From: Erwinia billingiae Eb661
Lineage (GTDB): Bacteria > Pseudomonadota > Gammaproteobacteria > Enterobacterales > Enterobacteriaceae
Reading direction: 5' to 3'
Length of the DNA stretch: 64,000 nt
NCBI RefSeq assembly: GCF_000196615.1
Contig: NC_014306.1
Location: 3,286,001-3,350,000 of the forward strand
A program made the translations under genes and the position numbers. The notes under the pieces were generated by a model that was given only the letters and a program-made list of their open reading frames with translations, had not been told where the DNA came from and did not search any database. This document shows positions 29,539 through 39,076 of this stretch, in pieces. Each line of letters opens with the position of its first letter. Position 1 is the first letter of the stretch.

Positions 29539-30320
29539 CCCTGAACCTCCAGAGTGAACAGCTCGTCGAGGAACAGCGCAACAAAACTGCCGGGACCCGC
29601 TGCCGCCATCGCCGCGCGTTCGCCTGCCAGGCTCATTATCCGGCAGGCGCTGGCAACGTGCGTTAACCGGTCGCCAGGCAGCGCGGCAAATCCGGCCACC
29701 ACCGCCGACAACGCGCAGCCGGTGCCGACCACGCGGGTCATCAACGGCGAACCGCCAGCCACAGCCAGCACCCGTTGGCCATCGGTGACGTAATCCGTTT
29801 CCCCGGTGACCGCAACGATGGCGCCGGTGGTGCTGGCCAGCAGACGAGCGGCGTCCAGCGCCAGCGCCGAGTCATGCAGGCTGTCGACGCCGCGCCCGGA
29901 GGTTGCCTGGCGCGCCAGCGCCATGATTTCCGAGGCGTTGCCGCGAATAGCCGCAGGACGGTGTTCCAGCAGCTGCTGACAGAATTCAGTGCGGAAGGTC
30001 AATGCGCCGACGGCAACCGGATCCAGCGTCCAGGCACGCTGCGCCTTTCCGGCCGCGTGCACAGCGGCCAGCATCGCTGTACTGCGGGAATGGGTGAGCG
30101 TGCCGACGTTGACCAGCACGGCATCGGCAATGGCGCTGAACTGCGCGGCTTCGTCGGGATCAATCACCATCGCCGGCGATGCGCCCAGCGCCAGCAACAC
30201 GTTGGCAGTAAAAGTCTGCACCACATCGTTGGTCAGGCAGTGAATTAACGGCGATTTTTCACGGAAGAGGTGGAGCGACGCCACGGCATCCGCCGCGACA
30301 AAGGTATGAGGTTGGTTCAT
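29535..30320 (-). CDS. thiM: hydroxyethylthiazole kinase
   Basis: Thiazole salvage enzyme: phosphorylates 4-methyl-5-(2-hydroxyethyl)thiazole. It has 261 residues and is similar to E. coli ThiM throughout, with [26 protein letters not shown] at the N-terminus and the ATP site [18 protein letters not shown] lies 7 nt before the ATG. It is the first gene of thiM-thiD and directly follows a TPP riboswitch. Confidence 0.95.
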   Translation of the reverse strand: MNQPHTFVAADAVASLHLFREKSPLIHCLTNDVVQTFTANVLLALGASPAMVIDPDEAAQFSAIADAVLVNVGTLTHSRSTAMLAAVHAAGKAQRAWTLDPVAVGALTFRTEFCQQLLEHRPAAIRGNASEIMALARQATSGRGVDSLHDSALALDAARLLASTTGAIVAVTGETDYVTDGQRVLAVAGGSPLMTRVVGTGCALSAVVAGFAALPGDRLTHVASACRIMSLAGERAAMAAAGPGSFVALFLDELFTLEVQG

Positions 30321-30363
30321 GGTACAACTCCCAACCGGCGATCAAGAAGGCGATGCGGTCAGG

Positions 30364-30454
30364 CATCTGACTTCCCTCCGCTGGCATTATCCAGTTCAGG
30401 TTCGACGGGTTTTTCTCAGCCCTTTCTTTGGAAAGAAACGGCACCCCGAGTCAT
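30364..30454 (-). promoter_or_regulatory. TPP riboswitch (THI element) controlling thiM-thiD
   Basis: On the reverse strand, from 30454 downward, the conserved elements appear in order: GACTCGGGGTGCC, a variable hairpin (TTTCTTTCCAAAGAAAG), GGCTGAGA, ACCCGTCGAACCTGAACTGG and ATAATGCCAGCGGAGGGAAG. This is the full TPP aptamer. The gap to the thiM ATG is about 43 nt and includes CCGGTTGGGAG with the ribosome site; no terminator is seen, so control is probably at translation start, as for E. coli thiM. Confidence 0.95.
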
Positions 30455-30539
30455 TTACTACGTGCTTTCAGCCGCCAGATTACGGGATGGCGCTTTTCTT
30501 TACCATCCCCCAGGCGTTAATCAGATCAACATTCCACCG

Positions 30540-32417
30540 CTACACCGGGATGCGGCGACCGATCTCCACCACACGGTCACTGGGCAGGTAGTAGTAGTCG
30601 GTCACATGCATGCCGTTGCGCGCCATCCAGCTGAAAATCACGCGCTGCCAGGCCGGCAGGCCGCCGCTACCTTCGCGTGGGATGATGTTTTCATGGCCCA
30701 GATAATAGGTGACATCCTCGGTATCCAGCTCGCAGTTATCCAGTTGCGGATAGCGTAACAGCGCAGGGATATTCGGCCGCTCCATAAAGCCATACACCGC
30801 CAGCGCGTGCCAGAAGCCCGGCGCAAGCTGGGTGACGGTTAAGCGCTCGTCGGCATTGATGCGCGGAACGTTGTCGATAGCGATCGTTAGCGACAGCACG
30901 TGCCCATGCAATGAGCCGTTTCGCTTCACCTGCCACTGCATCACCGGCGGCGTGCCCTCTTTCTCCCGCGTCAGAAACACCGCCGTGCCCGGCACTCTGG
31001 GTATGGCTTTTTCTTCCAGCATTGCCAGGAAGTCGTCCACCGAAATAAATTTTTCGTGCACCGCCCTGCTCGCCGCTTCCACGCCGCGGTGCCAGAGCAA
31101 CATCACACCGTACACGACCAGCGCCAGGATCAGCGGCATATAGCCCCCCTCGAACACCTTACTCATATTGGCGACCAGGAAGCACAGGTCGATGACAAAG
31201 AACACACCGGCAATCAGCAGGCTGGTGAGCCGGTTCCAGCGCCACACCTCATGCATCGCAACATATAACAGCCCGGAGGTCATGATCATCGTCAGCGACA
31301 CGGCGATGCCATAGGCTGCTGCCAGCTTGTCGGAAGATTTGAAGAACACCGCGAGGAAGATGGTCACCACCATCAGCAACCAGTTAATCGCCCCGATATA
31401 GATTTGCCCGTAGCTCTCTTCGGTAGTCTGTTTAACCCGCAGCCTCGGCAGCCAGCCTAGCTGAATTGCCTGACGGGTCATGGAAAACGCACCGCTGATA
31501 ATCGCCTGACTGGCAATGATGGTGGCGAGCGTGGCGAGGATCACCAGCGGGATTTGCAATACCGGCGGGCAAAGCCGGAAGAAAATATTTTGCGTTACGT
31601 CAGCACCTGAAAGCAGTAACGCTGCCTGTCCGGCGTAGTTGAGCAGCAAGCTGGGAAAGACGATAGCAAACCAGGCCAGCCAAATCGGCTTTTTGCCAAA
31701 ATGGCCCATATCGGCATACAGCGCTTCCGCACCGGTGACGCAAAGGAATACGCCGCCGAGCACCAGAAAGCTGACGATGCCGTTGGAGAAGAGAAAGTCG
31801 ATACCGTACATCGGGTTGAGCGCCACCAGCACCGCAGGATGCTGCACAATCCCCCAGATGCCCAGGCCGGCGATAACCGCGAACCACAGCGCCATAATCG
31901 GACCAAAGACTTTGCCAATCTTCGCCGTGCCCAGCGGTTGAATGGCAAACAGCGCCAGCAGGATCACCACCGCGCCAGGCAGGATCCAGGGTTGTGATTC
32001 CGGCAGGATAATGGTCAGCCCTTCAAGGGCAGAGAGTACCGAGATCGCTGGCGTGATCGCACCGTCGCCATAGATCAGCGCCGCACCGAAAAGCCCGGCA
32101 AACAGCACCAGCGGTCGCCGTTTATCCTTGCGTACTAATAGCGACATCAGCGCCAGAATGCCGCCTTCGCCATGGTTGTCGATGCGCATCGCAAACAGGG
32201 CATACTTTACCGAGGTGATCATCACCATGGTCCAGAACAGCAGCGACAGCAGCCCGAGGATCACCTCCGGCGTGGGTCCTTCGCCCGACAAAGAGAGCAC
32301 GGTTTTTAAGGTATACAGCGGGCTGGTGCCGATATCGCCAAATACCACCCCCAGCGCGCCGGCGGCAAGTACCGGCAGGCTAAGCGTATTTTCTTGTGTG
32401 TCCTGACTGGCGGTCAT
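30540..32417 (-). CDS. kup: KUP-family potassium transporter
   Basis: Proton-coupled potassium uptake protein of the KUP/HAK/KT family, 625 residues. The signature GVVFGDIGTSPLYTLKTVL opens the first helix; about 12 helices follow to near residue 450, then a C-terminal cytoplasmic domain with VPGTAVFLTRE. I use the ATG at 32417 (MTASQDTQENTLSLP) because AAGGAAGG lies just upstream; an in-frame extension to 32627 is less likely. E. coli kup lies elsewhere (near rbs), and this sequence is clearly diverged from it, so it may be a second, acquired paralogue. Divergent from the small ORF at 32568. Confidence 0.87.
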   Translation of the reverse strand: MTASQDTQENTLSLPVLAAGALGVVFGDIGTSPLYTLKTVLSLSGEGPTPEVILGLLSLLFWTMVMITSVKYALFAMRIDNHGEGGILALMSLLVRKDKRRPLVLFAGLFGAALIYGDGAITPAISVLSALEGLTIILPESQPWILPGAVVILLALFAIQPLGTAKIGKVFGPIMALWFAVIAGLGIWGIVQHPAVLVALNPMYGIDFLFSNGIVSFLVLGGVFLCVTGAEALYADMGHFGKKPIWLAWFAIVFPSLLLNYAGQAALLLSGADVTQNIFFRLCPPVLQIPLVILATLATIIASQAIISGAFSMTRQAIQLGWLPRLRVKQTTEESYGQIYIGAINWLLMVVTIFLAVFFKSSDKLAAAYGIAVSLTMIMTSGLLYVAMHEVWRWNRLTSLLIAGVFFVIDLCFLVANMSKVFEGGYMPLILALVVYGVMLLWHRGVEAASRAVHEKFISVDDFLAMLEEKAIPRVPGTAVFLTREKEGTPPVMQWQVKRNGSLHGHVLSLTIAIDNVPRINADERLTVTQLAPGFWHALAVYGFMERPNIPALLRYPQLDNCELDTEDVTYYLGHENIIPREGSGGLPAWQRVIFSWMARNGMHVTDYYYLPSDRVVEIGRRIPV

Positions 32418-32567
32418 TGCGCCTTCCTTATGAAACCCCAATCTCTTTACACTGGCCTGGAGATGGGAAAGCGTCAACTTCGCCCAAGGACTCTTTTGGC
32501 TAACGGCCAACAATACGCTACTCTTGGGCATCATCCCGTCCTGAGCCGAGACAATACGCAACGCATT

Positions 32568-32813
32568 ATGACCAGACCGCTTAATGAACAGTACGGCATC
32601 AGCGTGGCAGCGCTGAAGATGCTGCAATACCTGAAACAGATTTCACGCGGGGATCGGGGGTTTTCTATCCTCGACACCACGCTTAACCACCGTTGCAACG
32701 TGACGCCACCGGATAATTTTAAGGTGCTTGATGAGCTGTTTGAGGCCGGAAAAATTGACTACGACTATCGCGGCACCGGGCTTGATGGCGAACGGCATGT
32801 CAAGCCGGTCTGA
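32568..32813 (+). CDS. small protein of unknown function (81 aa)
   Basis: I do not recognise this protein. From ATG 32568 it reads MTRPLNEQYGISVAALKMLQ and ends GLDGERHVKPV. It is mostly polar with a predicted helical middle (LKMLQYLKQI, FKVLDELFEAG) and no signal peptide, membrane segment or Cys motif, so it would be cytoplasmic. A longer in-frame form from 32394 is open but overlaps the kup start. The ribosome site is weak, and the start is uncertain. It lies 27 nt before the GNAT gene on the same strand, so the two may be cotranscribed. Confidence 0.55.
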   Translation: MTRPLNEQYGISVAALKMLQYLKQISRGDRGFSILDTTLNHRCNVTPPDNFKVLDELFEAGKIDYDYRGTGLDGERHVKPV

Positions 32814-32840
32814 TAATCCCCGCGCGCGCCGGAGCCAGTC

Positions 32841-33263
32841 GTGAACGTTCGTCCCTTTACTGAGGCCGACCGCCCTTTCCTGCGCACGCTGTTTCTTGCG
32901 TCGCGCAAGGCAAACTGGCACTGGCTGGATGGCAGTGACTGGGCGCTGGAAGATTTTGATCGGGTCACGCTGGGCGAGCGCATCCTGGTGGCGGAAGACA
33001 ACGGTCACCGCCTCGGATTTGCGGCGGTGTTACCTAACGATAATTTTCTGCACAGCCTGTTTATCGACCCCGACTGGCAGGGAAAGCACGTGGGCAGCCT
33101 GTTGCTGACCGCCGTGCAGGCGGCGTTCACCTCCACCGGCGCGTTGAAATGCATGAAGGCCAATCATCATGCGGTGGCCTTTTATCAACGGCATGGCTGG
33201 ACGATAATTTCTGACGGCGAGAGTGAACACGGTGAGTACTGGCTGATGCATTTTGTGCGCTGA
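32841..33263 (+). CDS. GNAT-family N-acetyltransferase
   Basis: A 140-residue acetyltransferase that would transfer acetyl from acetyl-CoA to an amine. The start is GTG with GGAG six bases upstream. The core shows the GNAT pattern: NFLHSLFIDPDWQGKHVGSLLL, with the acetyl-CoA loop at WQGKHVG (Q/R-x-x-G-x-G/A type), then KCMKANHHAVAFYQRHGWTI. The acceptor is not predictable. It sits alone between the unknown 81-residue ORF and convergent mrp. Confidence 0.88.
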   Translation: MNVRPFTEADRPFLRTLFLASRKANWHWLDGSDWALEDFDRVTLGERILVAEDNGHRLGFAAVLPNDNFLHSLFIDPDWQGKHVGSLLLTAVQAAFTSTGALKCMKANHHAVAFYQRHGWTIISDGESEHGEYWLMHFVR

Positions 33264-33298
33264 ACGCTCTCCCGGCGATGAAACCGGGAGAAGGTGAC

Positions 33299-34411
33299 TC
33301 AGACCGCGCGGAAGGCGATATCGGCAGGGATCACTTCCCCTTGCCAGTAAAGCTGGGCAGCCACCGCACCGGCCAGTTGGCGATACATCGCCGTAAACTC
33401 ACTATCCGGACGACGCACCACCGTTGGCTGTCCATCATCCAGATCCTCACGCAACGTAATGTGCAGCGGCAGCTGGGCCAGCAGGCGCGTATGGTATTGC
33501 TCTGCTAATTTCTCCGCCCCGCCGCTGCCAAAAATAGCCTCGTGGTGACCGCAGTTGCTGCAAATATGCATACTCATATTCTCAACGATACCTAATACCG
33601 GGACGTTAACCTTCTCAAACATCACGATACCTTTTCGGGCATCCACCAGCGCGATGTCCTGTGGCGTGGTCACCACCACCGCACCGGTCACCGGCACATT
33701 CTGCGCCAGCGTCAGCTGAATATCACCGGTACCCGGCGGCATATCCAGCACCAGATAGTCGAGGTCCGGCCACATCGTTTCGTTCAGCAGTTGCATCAGC
33801 GCTTTGCTGGCCATCGGCCCACGCCAGACCATGGCGTTATCGTCCGTCACCAGATAACCAATCGAGTTGGTTGCCAGGCCGTGCGCCATAATCGGCGCCA
33901 TATGCGTGCCGTCTGGCGAGGTTGGGCGTTCATCACGGGTGCCGAGCATGTCGGGGATCGAAGGACCGTAAATATCGGCATCCAGCAGCCCGACTTTGGC
34001 TCCTTCAGCGGCCAATGCCAGCGCCATATTGACGGCGGTGCTGGATTTTCCCACGCCACCTTTGCCCGAGCTGACGGCAATAATGTTCTTCACGCCGGTG
34101 GCACCGGGATGATTTTTCACTCTTTTCAGCGTGGCGATGTCGTGCGTCAGGCGCCAGCTGATAGCGGTGGCGCTGGTCAGACGTAACAGCTCGGCGCTGG
34201 CCGACTCTTTCAGCGCTTCAAAACCGCTATGCCAGGCAAATGGCATCACCAAATCAATATGCAGGGTATTGTCCATCAGCGCGCAGTGGTGCAACGCCTT
34301 CAGGGTGGTGAGGTTATGCTTCAGCGTCGGATGTTCAAAAGTGGTCAATGTGCCCATCACCATCGCACGCAGCGCTTCCGGTGAATGTTGACCCTGAGCT
34401 TGTACCGTCAT
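33299..34411 (-). CDS. mrp: iron-sulfur cluster carrier ATPase Mrp (ApbC)
   Basis: P-loop ATPase that carries and delivers 4Fe-4S clusters to apoproteins. It has 370 residues. An N-terminal MIP18-like domain (about 1-95) is followed by a deviant Walker A GKGGVGKS at 116-123, switch region DADIYGPSIPDML, and the cluster-binding CSNC motif near residue 284. Divergent from metG, exactly as in E. coli. The stop is 35 nt from the convergent GNAT gene. Confidence 0.95.
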   Translation of the reverse strand: MTVQAQGQHSPEALRAMVMGTLTTFEHPTLKHNLTTLKALHHCALMDNTLHIDLVMPFAWHSGFEALKESASAELLRLTSATAISWRLTHDIATLKRVKNHPGATGVKNIIAVSSGKGGVGKSSTAVNMALALAAEGAKVGLLDADIYGPSIPDMLGTRDERPTSPDGTHMAPIMAHGLATNSIGYLVTDDNAMVWRGPMASKALMQLLNETMWPDLDYLVLDMPPGTGDIQLTLAQNVPVTGAVVVTTPQDIALVDARKGIVMFEKVNVPVLGIVENMSMHICSNCGHHEAIFGSGGAEKLAEQYHTRLLAQLPLHITLREDLDDGQPTVVRRPDSEFTAMYRQLAGAVAAQLYWQGEVIPADIAFRAV

Positions 34412-34597
34412 CCCGGCTCCTTGTTTTCTTTATCAGTTCTTTAATGGGTTCAGATGGGTTTAAGCATATCAGAAGTGGCAGGCGGTGATGTTACCGGCCT
34501 TAAAAAACGGCGGTGAGATCGCGGGATAGTTTACGCAGGGACGGCCTTTCGGTTACCATCTATCCCCCCTTTTAAAACAGGTATAGCAAGTCTTACT

Positions 34598-36679
34598 ATG
34601 ACTCAAGTCGCGAAAAAAATATTGGTAACGTGCGCACTGCCGTACGCCAACGGTTCCATTCATCTCGGCCACATGCTCGAGCATATCCAGGCAGATATTT
34701 GGGTCCGTTACCAGCGAATGCGCGGCAATCAGGTTTACTTCATCTGTGCGGACGATGCACACGGTACGCCAATTATGCTGAAAGCTCAGCAGTTGGGTAT
34801 TGCGCCTGAGCAGATGATTGCTGAGATGAGTCAGGAACATCAGACAGATTTTGCAGGCTTTGACATCAGCTACGATAACTATCACTCGACGCACAGCGAC
34901 GAGAACCGTGAGCTGTCAGAGCTGATCTATACCCGTCTGAAAGAGAACGGTTTCATCAAGAACCGCACCATTTCACAGCTGTACGATCCGGAAAAAGGCA
35001 TGTTCCTGCCGGATCGTTTTGTTAAAGGCACCTGCCCGAAATGCAAATCGCCCGATCAGTACGGCGATAACTGTGAAGTGTGCGGCGCGACCTACAGCCC
35101 GACCGAGCTGATCAATCCGCAGTCGGTGGTCTCTGGCGCGACGCCGGTGATGCGTGATTCTGAGCACTATTTCTTCGACCTGCCAGAGTTCAGCGCCATG
35201 CTGCAAGCCTGGACCCGCTCCGGCGCGCTGCAGGAGCAGGTGGCGAATAAAATGCAGGAATGGTTCGAGTCTGGCCTGCAGCAGTGGGATATCTCCCGCG
35301 ATGCGCCTTACTTCGGCTTCGAAATTCCGGGTGCGCCGGGCAAATACTTCTACGTCTGGCTGGATGCGCCAATTGGCTATATGGGCTCGTTCAAGAACCT
35401 GTGTGACAAGCGCGGCGACATCGATTTTGATGCCTTCTGGAAGAAAGATTCCGATGCCGAGCTTTACCACTTTATCGGTAAAGACATCGTCTATTTCCAC
35501 AGCCTGTTCTGGCCAGCGATGCTGGAAGGCAGCAACTTCCGTAAGCCGACCAACCTGTTTGTACACGGTTATGTGACGGTAAACGGCGCGAAGATGTCAA
35601 AATCTCGCGGCACCTTTATTAAAGCCAGCACCTGGCTGCAGCACCTGGATGCAGACAGCCTGCGTTACTACTACGCGGCGAAGCTCTCTTCGCGCATTGA
35701 CGATATCGACCTGAACCTGGAAGATTTCGTGCAGCGCGTGAACGCCGATATCGTTAACAAAGTGGTGAACCTGGCTTCCCGTAACGCCGGTTTCATCAAT
35801 AAGCGTTTCGACGGCAAACTCTCCGCGGAGCTGGCCGATCCTGAGCTGTACAAAACCTTCACCGATGCCTCCGCCAGCATTGGCGAAGCCTGGAACAGCC
35901 GCGAGTTCGGTCGTGCCGTGCGCGAAATCATGGCGCTGGCCGATGTGGCAAACCGCTACGTCGACGAGCAGGCACCGTGGGTTGTCGCCAAGCAGGAAGG
36001 CCGCGATGCCGATCTGCAGGCGATCTGCTCGATGGGCATCAACATGTTCCGCGTACTGATGACCTGGCTGAAACCGGTGCTGCCATCACTGACTGAACGC
36101 ACCGAAGCGTTCCTCAATGTGGAAATGAGCTGGGATGGCATTCAGCAGCCGCTGCTGGACCATAAAATCTCGGCCTTTAAAGCGCTGTACAGCCGCATTG
36201 AGATGGACAAAGTCAACGCGCTGATTGAAGCCTCGAAAGAAGATGCTGCGGTGGCCAATGCGCCTGCGGTTGCAGACAGCAAAGCGAAAAAATCCGCCGA
36301 GGCAAAACCTGCGGTAGCGGCTGCTTCAGCCGATGCCGACGTTGGCGACACCATCAGCTTTGATGACTTTGCCAAAGTGGATATGCGCGTGGCGTTGATC
36401 AAAACCGCTGAGCTGGTGGAGGGTTCTGACAAGCTGCTTCGTCTGGTGCTGGATATGGGTGGCGACGAAACGCGCCAGATCTTCTCCGGTATTCGCGCCG
36501 CCTATCCAGACCCATCGGTGCTGGAAGGTCGTTTGACCGTGGTGGTGGCCAACCTGGCACCGCGCAAAATGCGTTTCGGCGTGTCAGAAGGCATGGTGCT
36601 GTCTGCCGGCCCTGGCGGCAAAGATCTGTTTATCCTCGGTGCCGACAGCGGCGCTCAGCCGGGTATGCAGGTTAAATAA
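34598..36679 (+). CDS. metG: methionyl-tRNA synthetase
   Basis: Charges tRNA-Met with methionine. It has 693 residues. The class I signature HLGH (HIGH) is at 22-25 and KMSKS at 332-336; a zinc knuckle ([17 protein letters not shown]) lies in the insertion domain; the C-terminal EMAP/Trbp111-like dimerisation domain (from about residue 590) is joined by an Ala/Lys-rich linker somewhat longer than in E. coli (677 residues). A strong terminator follows. Confidence 0.97.
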   Translation: MTQVAKKILVTCALPYANGSIHLGHMLEHIQADIWVRYQRMRGNQVYFICADDAHGTPIMLKAQQLGIAPEQMIAEMSQEHQTDFAGFDISYDNYHSTHSDENRELSELIYTRLKENGFIKNRTISQLYDPEKGMFLPDRFVKGTCPKCKSPDQYGDNCEVCGATYSPTELINPQSVVSGATPVMRDSEHYFFDLPEFSAMLQAWTRSGALQEQVANKMQEWFESGLQQWDISRDAPYFGFEIPGAPGKYFYVWLDAPIGYMGSFKNLCDKRGDIDFDAFWKKDSDAELYHFIGKDIVYFHSLFWPAMLEGSNFRKPTNLFVHGYVTVNGAKMSKSRGTFIKASTWLQHLDADSLRYYYAAKLSSRIDDIDLNLEDFVQRVNADIVNKVVNLASRNAGFINKRFDGKLSAELADPELYKTFTDASASIGEAWNSREFGRAVREIMALADVANRYVDEQAPWVVAKQEGRDADLQAICSMGINMFRVLMTWLKPVLPSLTERTEAFLNVEMSWDGIQQPLLDHKISAFKALYSRIEMDKVNALIEASKEDAAVANAPAVADSKAKKSAEAKPAVAAASADADVGDTISFDDFAKVDMRVALIKTAELVEGSDKLLRLVLDMGGDETRQIFSGIRAAYPDPSVLEGRLTVVVANLAPRKMRFGVSEGMVLSAGPGGKDLFILGADSGAQPGMQVK

Positions 36680-36702
36680 CTTCCCGTTGCGTTAAGATGT
36701 TT

Positions 36703-36733
36703 AAGGGGCGAATCCAGGTTCGCCCCTTTTTTG
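36703..36733 (+). terminator. metG Rho-independent terminator
   Basis: AAGGGGCGAA, loop TCCAGG, TTCGCCCCTT followed by TTTTGTTTG. A 10-bp stem with a U-run, 23 nt after the metG stop. Confidence 0.93.
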
Positions 36734-36816
36734 TTTGTCTCTTCTGCCCAGTGTGACCGATAGCACGTTTTAGCATTTCATCGTATGATTAACGTTCTTA
36801 AAACCAGGAGCTTATC

Positions 36817-37212
36817 ATGCGTACCGCCCTGTCCCTTGGTTGGCAATATCTTCGCGCCTTTGTCATCATTTACCTCTGTCTTTATGCCGGAACAGCCCTG
36901 GCTGGCCTGCTGCCCGTGACGATCCCCGGCAGCATTATTGGCATGCTGATCCTGTTTGGTCTGCTGGCATTGCAGATCCTGCCGGTGGACTGGGTGAAAC
37001 CCGGCAGCACCCTGTTGATCCGCTATATGGGCCTGCTGTTTGTGCCGATCAGCGTCGGCATCATGAGCTACACCGATATTCTGAGCGCGCAGTTTGGCCC
37101 GATCGTGGTCTCCTGCGTGCTGAGTACCTTTATCGTGCTGCTGACCGTCGGGCTGGTGTCACACCGGTTACACAGCCGTCCGCTGATCAAACCAGGAGCC
37201 GGCGATGAGTGA
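36817..37212 (+). CDS. yohJ: CidA/LrgA-family membrane protein YohJ
   Basis: A 131-residue membrane protein of the holin-like CidA/LrgA family, with four hydrophobic segments (about 10-30, 36-53, 65-86 and 90-113) and the conserved [12 protein letters not shown] motif. AGGAG precedes the ATG. It overlaps yohK by 8 nt, and the pair probably works together. The LrgAB-type role in murein hydrolase control or pyruvate transport is known from Gram-positive relatives; in enterobacteria it is not settled. Confidence 0.93.
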   Translation: MRTALSLGWQYLRAFVIIYLCLYAGTALAGLLPVTIPGSIIGMLILFGLLALQILPVDWVKPGSTLLIRYMGLLFVPISVGIMSYTDILSAQFGPIVVSCVLSTFIVLLTVGLVSHRLHSRPLIKPGAGDE

Positions 37213-37897
37213 TATCTGGTGGTCACTGCCGCTGACGGTGATGGTGTTTTTTGCCGCACGTCGCGTGGCGGCAAAGGTGAAAATCTCGCTGGTCAATCCG
37301 CTGCTGGTATCGATGGCGGTGATCATCCCGCTGCTGTTACTGATTCAGATGCCCTATGCGCGCTATTTCCAGGGTAGCTCGGTGCTTAACCATCTTCTTC
37401 AGCCTTCTGTCGTGGCGTTAGCCATTCCGCTGTATGAGCAGATGCATCAGATCCGCGCGCGCTGGAAGTCGATTATTGGCGTCTGCTTTATGGGCAGCAT
37501 GACGGCGATGGTCTCCGGGACGGCGATTGCGCTGTGGATGGGTGCCACGCCGCAGATTGCCGCCACCATTATGCCGAAGTCGGTCACCACGCCGATCGCG
37601 ATGGCCGTATCTGGCACCTTAGGCGGCATTCCGGCGATCAGCGCGATCTGTGTGCTGATCGCCGGCGTGCTGGGAGCGGTATTTGGTCATATGCTGCTGA
37701 ACCTGCTGAAGATTACCGGCAAGCCTTCGCGCGGGCTGGCGATTGGCAACGCCTCCCATGCGCTGGGCACCGCGCGCTGTGCGGAGCTGGATTATCAGGA
37801 AGGGGCTTACAGCTCGCTGGCGCTGGTGATCTGCGGGATTATTACCTCGCTGCTGGCGCCGTTCCTGTTCCCGTTGCTGATGCACCTCTGGGGTTAA
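37205..37897 (+). CDS. yohK: CidB/LrgB-family membrane protein YohK
   Basis: A 230-residue multi-helix membrane protein, partner of YohJ, with LrgB-family blocks [18 protein letters not shown] and [14 protein letters not shown]. The start lies inside the end of yohJ. The region 37898-38025 carries the cdd promoter. Confidence 0.93.
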   Translation: MSDIWWSLPLTVMVFFAARRVAAKVKISLVNPLLVSMAVIIPLLLLIQMPYARYFQGSSVLNHLLQPSVVALAIPLYEQMHQIRARWKSIIGVCFMGSMTAMVSGTAIALWMGATPQIAATIMPKSVTTPIAMAVSGTLGGIPAISAICVLIAGVLGAVFGHMLLNLLKITGKPSRGLAIGNASHALGTARCAELDYQEGAYSSLALVICGIITSLLAPFLFPLLMHLWG

Positions 37898-37951
37898 AAT
37901 TTGCGATGCGTCGCGCATTTTGTAATTCGCTTTCATAAATTGCATTGCTTG

Positions 37952-37994
37952 CGTGATATCAATCACATATAACTCAGCAACTGCCCGCTACACT
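37952..37994 (+). promoter_or_regulatory. cdd promoter with CRP site
   Basis: CGTGATATCAATCACA (37952-37967) matches the CRP core TGTGA-N6-TCACA at all but the first base. A -10 box TACACT at 37989-37994 puts the start near 38001, so the site is centred at about -41.5. E. coli cdd is under CRP and CytR; TTGCATTGC just upstream could be part of a CytR site, which is less certain. Confidence 0.78.
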
Positions 37995-38025
37995 TAGCGG
38001 CCGAACTTGTTAAAGAGGCCCGATA

Positions 38026-38910
38026 ATGCACCCACGTTTTCAAGCCGCGTTTGCCACGCAGCCGACAGCCCTGCAAACCGCCCTGCTGCCGATCCTTTCC
38101 GCTGCTGACTTTCAGGCATTCCTGACGCCAGCGCAGGTGGCTGACGTAAAATCCGCATCAGGCCTGGACGATCGTGAGCTGGCTTTTGCTCTGCTGCCGC
38201 TGGCTGCCGCCTGCGCCGTGGCGCCCCTCTCCCACTTTAATGTTGGCGCGCTGGCAAGAGGCAAAAGCGGACACCTCTATTTCGGTGCCAATATGGAGTT
38301 TGTTGGCGCGACCATGCAGCAAACCGTGCATGCCGAACAAAGTGCGGTCACCCACGCCTGGATGCGCGGCGAAGCCTCGCTGGAAGCCATCACCGTCAAT
38401 TACACGCCTTGCGGTCACTGCCGCCAGTTTATGAATGAGCTAAACAGCGGCACCGCGCTGAACATTCATCTTCCGGGCCGCGCACCGGCCACGCTCGGAG
38501 ACTATCTGCCCGATGCCTTCGGCCCGCGCGATCTGGAGATCAAAACGCTGCTGCTGGATGACGTTGACCACCAGCTGAGCATCAAAGGCGATGCGCTGAC
38601 GCAAGCCGCGCTGCAGGCCGCCAACCGCAGTCATGCACCTTATACTCAGGCCTGGAGCGGCGTGGCGCTGCAATCCGCAGACGGCGCGATCTTCGCCGGC
38701 AGCTACGCGGAAAATGCCGCCTTCAACCCCAGCCTGCCGCCGTTACAAGCCGCCCTCAACCTGCTCAGCCTTGCCGGCCATGATGTGCTGACCATTCAGC
38801 GCGCGGTGCTGGCAGAAGCGCCAGATGCCAGGGTCATTCAGCGCCAGGCGACTCAGGCGACGTTGCACGCGCTGGGCTGCGCCAATCTGACCACCGTTCC
38901 GCTGGACTGA
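38026..38910 (+). CDS. cdd: cytidine deaminase
   Basis: Converts cytidine and deoxycytidine to uridine forms in pyrimidine salvage. It has 294 residues, the same as the E. coli homodimeric two-domain type. The catalytic zinc ligands His102 (TVHAEQ), Cys129 and Cys132 (PCGHC) and the proton shuttle Glu104 are all present; the second domain (about 190-294) is the catalytically silent repeat. GAGGCCC precedes the ATG. A hairpin terminator follows. Confidence 0.97.
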   Translation: MHPRFQAAFATQPTALQTALLPILSAADFQAFLTPAQVADVKSASGLDDRELAFALLPLAAACAVAPLSHFNVGALARGKSGHLYFGANMEFVGATMQQTVHAEQSAVTHAWMRGEASLEAITVNYTPCGHCRQFMNELNSGTALNIHLPGRAPATLGDYLPDAFGPRDLEIKTLLLDDVDHQLSIKGDALTQAALQAANRSHAPYTQAWSGVALQSADGAIFAGSYAENAAFNPSLPPLQAALNLLSLAGHDVLTIQRAVLAEAPDARVIQRQATQATLHALGCANLTTVPLD

Positions 38911-38923
38911 TCCCTTCAACGCC

Positions 38924-38948
38924 AGGATGCAGCGTTACGCTGCATCCT
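38924..38948 (+). terminator. cdd terminator hairpin
   Basis: AGGATGCAGCG, loop TTA, CGCTGCATCCT, then GTTCAGCTTTCG. A perfect 11-bp stem 14 nt after cdd; the U-run is weak. Confidence 0.7.
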
Positions 38949-38966
38949 GTTCAGCTTTCGCAAAAA

Positions 38967-38996
38967 TTGAATACAAACCGTTCCTTTTGTTATAAC
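38967..38996 (+). promoter_or_regulatory. candidate sigma-70 promoter of maeA
   Basis: TTGAAT (38967-38972), 18-nt spacer, TATAAC (38991-38996). Would give a leader of about 75 nt before the ATG at 39077. Confidence 0.6.
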
Positions 38997-39076
38997 CCGT
39001 TAACAAAAGCTGTACTTTCAGACTAATTATTTTAGGATTGGCCCACAACATCCCGATCCGAATGAGTATTGATTGC

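Noticed and set aside
32418..32627. N-terminal extension of the KUP ORF
   Set aside because: It overlaps the divergent small ORF, and AAGGAAGG marks the ATG at 32417.
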